DNA of 5,630 nt. It comes from an uncultured Selenomonadales bacterium (GTDB taxonomy: Bacteria; Bacillota; Negativicutes; Selenomonadales; Selenomonadaceae). Made by a program: the position numbers and the translations under genes. The notes under the pieces are model-generated. The model made no database searches. It saw nothing but the letters and a program-made list of their open reading frames with translations, and had not been told where the DNA came from. The DNA is taken from the NCBI GenBank assembly GCA_947165405.1, contig CAMVAG010000134.1:1-5630 (forward strand). The letters are read 5' to 3'. Of the stretch, positions 5,595 through 5,630 are shown in pieces (position 1 is the stretch's first letter; each line of letters begins with the position of its first letter).

Positions 5595-5629
5595 CTACTT
5601 TTTCTTTGGTGCCGGCAAAGAAAAAGTAG
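5595..5629. repeat. Perfect 14-bp hairpin at the right edge
   Basis: CTACTTTTTCTTTG (5595-5608) is perfectly complementary to CAAAGAAAAAGTAG (5616-5629), around the seven-base loop GTGCCGG. It starts 13 bases after the branched element and may belong to the same unit. One base before the window ends the pairing stops, so its outer limit is nearly in view. There is no T run to make it a classical terminator. Confidence 0.75.
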
Positions 5630-5630
5630 A

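Noticed and set aside
5402..5630. Insertion sequence or transfer RNA gene in the right-hand non-coding stretch
   Set aside because: No transposase fragment is readable in any frame, and the branched fold lacks the conserved tRNA features such as a GTTC T-loop and CCA-type acceptor.

Overview
The window looks like a piece of an anaerobic Bacillota chromosome. Every gene is on the + strand, most start sites carry strong AAGGAGG-type ribosome binding sites, and the set includes a YqhD/butanol-dehydrogenase-type alcohol dehydrogenase, a YitT-family membrane protein, greA and purD. Coding sequence is of moderate G+C and full of AAAATTTT tracts. I lean towards a Negativicutes (Selenomonas-like) host, but this is an impression from style, not from a marker gene.

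Layout: positions 1-307 hold the 3' end of an unrecognised Gly/Gln/Asn-rich protein with an 8-residue tandem repeat, closed by a Rho-independent terminator (326-356). A possible promoter (367-395) then leads to an iron-type alcohol dehydrogenase (428-1603). After a 50-base gap lies an extended -10 promoter and a hairpin containing the Shine-Dalgarno site of a YitT-family membrane protein (1693-2643). The next 214 bases hold an unusual inverted array of TCAG heptads and an 8-codon ORF with a good ribosome binding site. Three tightly spaced genes follow, probably one operon: an MBL-fold metallohydrolase (2858-3589), greA (3593-4063) and purD (4073-5401), closed by a strong terminator (5412-5453). 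The window ends in a structured non-coding stretch (5510-5630) with a branched inverted-repeat element and a separate perfect 14-bp hairpin.

Functionally these are mostly housekeeping genes: purD performs the second step of purine synthesis, greA rescues backtracked RNA polymerase, and the alcohol dehydrogenase probably detoxifies or reduces aldehydes using NAD(P)H. I see no defence, toxin-antitoxin or biosynthetic cluster. The most interesting content is repetitive: two elements of different sequence but the same architecture (four 7-nt units per arm, arms inverted). One is intergenic (2652-2712). The other is inserted in frame inside purD (5171-5248), where it adds about 22-26 residues to the enzyme without breaking the reading frame.
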